Positions 18,655 to 22,500 of a DNA stretch of 22,500 nt are shown here, in pieces (position 1 is the stretch's first letter; each line of letters begins with the position of its first letter). The stretch covers positions 184,070-206,569 of the forward strand of contig CAUYUJ010016143.1 of NCBI GenBank assembly GCA_963575745.1, read 5' to 3'. The position numbers and the translations under genes were made by a program. The notes under the pieces were generated by a model that was not told the DNA's origin, did no database searches, and saw only the letters and a list, made by a program, of their open reading frames with translations. Origin of the DNA: Prorocentrum cordatum. Lineage: Eukaryota; Sar; Dinophyceae; Prorocentrales; Prorocentraceae.

Positions 18655-18706
18655 AGCTGGCCTCAACAGGCCCCTGGACTACTCCGGGGGCATGTTGAGG
18701 CCAGCT
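18655..18706. other. 14-bp inverted repeat
   Basis: AGCTGGCCTCAACA (18655-18668) and TGTTGAGGCCAGCT (18693-18706) are perfect complements with a 24-nt loop. GGCCTCAACAGGCC occurs twice nearby (18627, 18659), suggesting a small local repeat cluster. Confidence 0.8.
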
Positions 18707-18898
18707 CCTCTCTCCCACCTGCTCCCGCTGCAAAATATAAATCACGACGGACAGGTCGGGGCCGTCTTCGGCCTCTGGGGGGCACTCACCGGGCCCCGCG
18801 GCCGGCAAGAAAAGGCTGGCTCGGGATGAAAAAACGGTCCTGGGGAAGGGGTCCAGATCTCCAGGGGGGGTCCACGATTACCCCCATGAGGTCGGGGG

Positions 18899-19022
18899 AT
18901 CGAGCCGCATCGCCGATGCATCGCCGATGCGGCTCGATGTGGAGCCCGATCTTCTCCACGCTAATGTCGCCGATGCGTCGCCGACGTCGCCGATGCACCG
19001 CCGACACATCGGCGATGCGTCG
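18899..19022. repeat. CGCCGATG repeats with a 40-bp near-perfect palindrome
   Basis: Positions 18899-18938 form a palindrome from ATCGAGCCGCATCG to its mirror, with 19 of 20 base pairs matched across the centre. The following DNA repeats CGCCGATG/GTCGCCGA in direct and inverted form to about 19022. Confidence 0.82.
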
Positions 19023-19095
19023 CGATCCTCCAACCCATCTACCCTGGGAGGGGTCAGGGTTACGAGGCAACTCCTGAAAGGCCTTCATAAGAAAG

Positions 19096-19240
19096 GCTCA
19101 GGCTTAACCCCGATAACAAGTCGGTAAGCCGGAGCAGCCCGGATTAAGCCAGGGATTGACCCCGATGAGGCTGGATCAAGCGAGACTAACCCTGATTAAG
19201 CTGGAATGTACTGGATTAAGCCGGATTTCGACCACGGATA
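19096..19240. repeat. Degenerate GGATTAAGCCGG repeat
   Basis: Loose units of roughly 20 bp with GGATTAAGCC, ACCCCGAT and GGCTGGATCAAG motifs. Old and diverged. Confidence 0.55.
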
Positions 19241-19434
19241 TGCTAGCGCACCTCCCAGGAGTTGCATCCTTCGTCTGGTGCTCCGATTTAAACGCACTGC
19301 GCATGAAGAGAAAGAGGGCGTTGAGGAGGGGGAGGAGAAGAGGAAGAGAAGGAAGACGGTCGAGAATTGAGGTTTTTGGATGCTGCCTGTCCTTTTCCAG
19401 ACCTCTGGAGACCTCCAGACTCAGAAATTCGGAG

Positions 19435-20525
19435 TAGGGAACCCATGATAAGGAATCCTGGCCTCTTCAGCAAAGAACTCGCAGGGAAAAAAACAATAAA
19501 TAATCATTGATATGGCAACTGACCAATGAAGTCTTCGTCGGAAATCCTTCATACCAAAAAAATCCATGAGGTGTGCTTACTACGGAATCCTTGATAATGC
19601 ACCCGAGTAAGGAATTCTTATAGAGCTCACCTTGACAAGGAAACCTTGCTAAGGAATTCTGCGTAAGCAATCCTTACTGCGGAATCCACACCAGAGAACC
19701 CGTACTAAAGAACCCGTGGGACGGAATCCGTCGTTAGGTATCCGTACTTTTCTGCGGAATCCTTCCAAAAAAAACGTACTACAGCACCCTTGCTACGAAC
19801 TCCGCACTATAGAGTCCGTACGAAACCATCCTACATAATCCATACCAAAAGAAGCCTGAATGCTTAGTGGCGAACCCTTAATCAGGACTCCTGAATACGG
19901 CGTCCTTACTAATAGACCTTTGTACTGAAGAACCCTTACGACATGAGCCTTGGCCAAGAGTGTTTAGTAAGGATTGAAGAACCCGTACCAACAGAAAATA
20001 TTGAGTAAAGAACCTCCATGAACAAACGCGCACTAAAGCACACATGATAAATATTCCCTGTTGGGCAATCCTTCGTGAGAATTCCCAGGTACGGAATTAC
20101 TGAATTCACGAAATCCGTGGTAAGGAAACGCTGGTAAGGGATCCTGATTATGAAACATTCATGGAGAACCCTTGGTAAGGAGTCCCCAAGAGAGTACCTG
20201 TACTAAAAATCCCTGATTGAGCAATCAGTATTAGAAATACTAACTGAAGCATTTTGACTGAGAGTTCCTGTGTACACGGGGGACCTTACGAAGGACCCCT
20301 TGTAGAAAAAAATGTGCGAAGAAAATTTCGGCACGGAACCCTTAATAAGGAGTCAACCGCAACAACAGAAAGTAGGAACTTCTGGTGTAGACTCGTTGGT
20401 GAAGACTCCTTCTTAAGGCATGTTTGAAAAATCCTGCGTGCAGAAACTTTGGTAAGGAATCCTTCCGGAAACCTTCAGGAAGACTATGTTGAATCCTTCG
20501 GAGCCCTCACGAATCCTTCCAGGAT
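19435..20525. repeat. Old degenerate satellite based on GGAATCCTTACTAA
   Basis: AT-richer DNA with very frequent GGAATCC, AAGGAATCCTT, AGAACCCGTACTAA and AAGGAATTC motifs at roughly 15-20 bp spacing, without exact repeats. Few open frames of any length. Best read as a strongly decayed tandem array. No gene. Confidence 0.7.
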
Positions 20526-20642
20526 CCTGTATGGATCATGTAAAAGCCCTTAAGACTCCCCTAAGGGTCCTCGGAATCGTTCAAGAATGGTGGGGTGTCG
20601 GTGTTGGTGTGGGGGGGGCGGGACGGGCCGCCAGCGCACGTG

Positions 20643-20645
20643 ACC

Positions 20646-20689
<44 letters not shown>

Positions 20690-20690
20690 C
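20643..20690. repeat. CAA trinucleotide tract
   Basis: About 15-16 pure CAA/ACA triplets. Poly-Gln and poly-Asn frames are artefacts. Confidence 0.97.
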
Positions 20691-21346
20691 CGGTTTAAGA
20701 CTGTTTGCTCTGATATGCTCGCGTGCCACTCAACACGCATATCCCAAACCCTCGATACCCGCCCTCGTCGTCTTCGATTGTACCCCCTTGGGGGTATATC
20801 TTTCTTACCTGCAACGTGTAATTCATGCAGCCTCTACGGCAGGGGAAGAGAGGACGGATGGAAGAAAGGGACAAGGGGGAGGGAGGAGGATGGAGCACAA
20901 GAGAGAGAGCAGCAGGAGGGGGGCGAGGAGCAGAAAACGCGTGGCAGAACCAGACGGGCAGATCGGGCGGGTAGACCCTAACGGGCGGGTCGGGAAGGCG
21001 GGCCGAGCGGCCAGGTCGAGCAGGCGAGTTGCTGAAGCGGGCGTCTTGCATGAAGCGCGAGGAAATCTCGAGCAATAGCGCGATTCCCAAGCCCGCCAGC
21101 CCCCTTGTGGGGCCATCAGGCTGCGAGGATGAGGGTTGCAGTACCCTGCACCAGTTCCAGTTTCCAGTCTCCAATGTTACAATTCTGCTTCCTGCCTTCT
21201 ACTGTAATTTGTTGAAGTCCGCGCGAGGGGGGGGAGCCGAAAAGGAGCCTGTTACCACCCCTGAATCGCGTTCTCTGAATTCCTGCGGGGCCGTAGGACA
21301 CGTAAAACACGTAAGGTTCGCGCTCCCAACGCAATAATCTCCCATA
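20691..21346. other. Unique DNA with a relic of the 4.1-kb minisatellite
   Basis: Mostly unique. At about 20950-21020 the complement reads TTCCCGACCCGCCCGTTAGG, matching the minisatellite at 4115-4432 in opposite orientation. A GA-rich stretch (20840-20930) precedes it. A small TACCCCC/GGGGGTA hairpin lies near 20789. No supported gene. Confidence 0.55.
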
Positions 21347-21542
21347 AATCCACCAGCCCTCTGGGCGTAGGTGGTCTAACGATGACTTTCTTTCCTCTTC
21401 CAAAAACCCTTCTTCCCCTTCGAGGAGGGGTTTATAACTGTTCTCTATTAGTAAACACCCCCTCCCCCACCTGGCGGACAGCCAATCCGCAACCATGCGG
21501 GCACCCCCCCCCACCATCCCTGCCAAAAAAACATACGAAATG
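21347..21542 (+). repeat. Dispersed repeat family, copy 4, left part
   Basis: CCACCAGCCCTCTGGGCGTA, CTTTCCTCTTCC, GGGGTTTATAACTG, AAACACCCCCTCCCCCACC, CAGCCAATCCGCAACCATGC, a C-run and CCACCATCCCTGCCAAAAAA. The match breaks where the third GGGCTATA element begins and related sequence resumes after 21993. Confidence 0.78.
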
Positions 21543-21992
21543 CATGATACCCTAGAAAAAAAACACAATCCTACTTGTTTTAGGGCTATAGGGCTATGGG
21601 GCTGTAGCGCTAGAAGGCTATAGGGCTATAAGGCTATAAGGCTATGGGGCTAGTGGGCGATAGGGCGATAAAGCTATAGGGCTATGCTATAGGGCTATAG
21701 GGCTATGGGGCTATAGAGCTGCAAGGCTATAGAACTATAGGGCTATAGGGCTATAGGGCTGTAGGCCTATAGGGCTATAGGGCTACAGGGCTATAGGGCT
21801 ATAGGGCTGTAGGGCTATAAGGCTATAGGGTTATTAGGGCTGTAGGGCTCCAGGGTTATTAGGGCTGTAGGGCTATAGGGCTATAGGGTTAAACGGCTAT
21901 AGGGCTATAGGGTTATCAGGATACAGGGCTATAAGGTTATAGGGCTAGAATTCACGAGGACCCGTACAGAGGCAAGCTCTGATTGGGGAACA
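21543..21992 (+). repeat. GGGCTATA composite element, copy 3
   Basis: Left flank CATGATACCCTAGAAAAAAA, a long GGGCTATA array (about 21582-21945) and right flank AGGACCCGTACAGAGG with CAAGCTCTGATTGGGGAA. It lacks the GGGCACCC segment of copies 1 and 2. Confidence 0.85.
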
Positions 21993-22345
21993 TTGCGGGG
22001 CCCACCCTCCCAACACCCTCCACATACGAAGTGCACATTGCAGCAAAATCTGGACAGTGCGCTGGCGCCCCGTGAGCACGTTGTACTGTTTTTGACAGGG
22101 ATAGCGGGGCACCCTTAGTGAAGCCGCTTTGTGCAGGATCACCAACAGTGTCAAAAACAATTAAAACAGTGCACGTTGCGACAACGTCGTGGGTACTGCG
22201 CTGGCCACCCGCGATCATTTTCTATTGTTTTGTTGACAGGGACGGCGGTGGTGCCCGCATCATGATGCTTGCTGTGCGCAGGCCCAGAAGAATGCTGACA
22301 CCCCCCACATCAGCATCTGGACCATGCGGGCGGGGGGACATCACG
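21993..22345 (+). repeat. Dispersed repeat family, copy 4, right part
   Basis: CACATACGAAGTGCACATTG, core AAAATCTGGACAGTGCGC and right arm TGTTTTTGACAGGGATAGCG (about 22090). Then a complete unit at 22141-22252 (ACCAACAGTGTCAAAAACAA to TTGTTGACAGGGACGGCGG), followed by a partial core around 22300. Confidence 0.75.
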
Positions 22346-22384
22346 TTTTTCCCAACCATCCAGTGGTGTTGGGACACTGAGGGC

Positions 22385-22500
22385 AGCAACGAGACCACGA
22401 AGGGAAGCGAGGGGTCCACGAAGGGCGACAGCGGGGCCACGAGGCGCATGCATATGGGACCACGACGGGCGCGAACGAGCGGGGCCACGAAGGGCTGCAA
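22385..22500. repeat. GGGGCCACGAAGGGC repeat, continuing off the window
   Basis: Imperfect units of about 24-30 bp with GGCCACGAAGGGC or GACCACGACGGGC cores. Truncated by the window edge. Confidence 0.7.

Noticed and set aside
20695-21174. 159-codon minus-strand frame with Pro-rich centre
   Set aside because: The centre is GA-rich DNA plus a relic of the minisatellite; the ends show no recognisable domain.

Overview
The window is eukaryotic nuclear DNA, most likely from a protist or alga with a large, repeat-inflated genome. This is inferred from exon-sized coding islands with GT...AG boundaries, a UPF1-like helicase exon, GC-rich codon third positions in those islands, and the absence of any bacterial operon structure. 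I cannot name the species. By eye well over half of the window is tandem or dispersed repeat. Most long open frames are translations of microsatellites (Ile-Ser, Leu-Val, His-Thr, poly-Asp, poly-Arg, poly-Pro, poly-Leu) and are not genes.

Real coding sequence is sparse and lies mainly on the minus strand. (1) Three short exons at 12127-12227, 5976-6024 and 2604-2672 join in phase into 73 codons. They read as the start of an Alr4036-type pyridoxamine-phosphate-oxidase-like FMN-binding domain. The gene is thus split by introns of about 6.1 and 3.3 kb made almost wholly of repeats, and it continues off the left edge of the window. (2) One exon at about 17282-17830 carries the second RecA-like domain of a superfamily 1, UPF1-like helicase. 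(3) An unidentified coding-like island at 10726-11136 has two apparent frame changes and ends at a GTAAGC donor, inside the large intron of gene 1. Weaker plus-strand coding-like stretches lie at about 1736-2180, 11520-11849 and 14028-14235.

Repeat layout from left to right: an ATTAGT hexamer array (1-1613) and CTC tract; an AATCGA-rich block between 17-bp direct repeats; GCC/GAC modules with TTCGAA motifs (3.1-3.8 kb); a GAG tract; a roughly 100-130 bp minisatellite; a long pure GTC array and the same modules in inverted orientation (4.46-5.54 kb); a GGA tract; a polypurine block; two tandem copies of an element built around GGGCTATA (7.07-8.09 kb); a CACATA array decaying to AT-rich DNA (8.3-9.2 kb); a CTTGGGCC array (9.4-9.9 kb, with an inverted copy at 15.9-16.4 kb); a dispersed family containing ~110-bp units with inverted ends (12.9, 14.4-15.1, 15.4, 21.3 and 22.0 kb); CAT and AGT tracts; a CA/CG dinucleotide tract (17.83-18.1 kb); a 40-bp palindrome; an old degenerate satellite (19.4-20.5 kb); and a third GGGCTATA element (21.54-21.99 kb) apparently nested in the dispersed family.

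The two recognisable genes are on the same strand but have no evident functional link. I see no rRNA, tRNA, CRISPR or convincing autonomous transposon gene.
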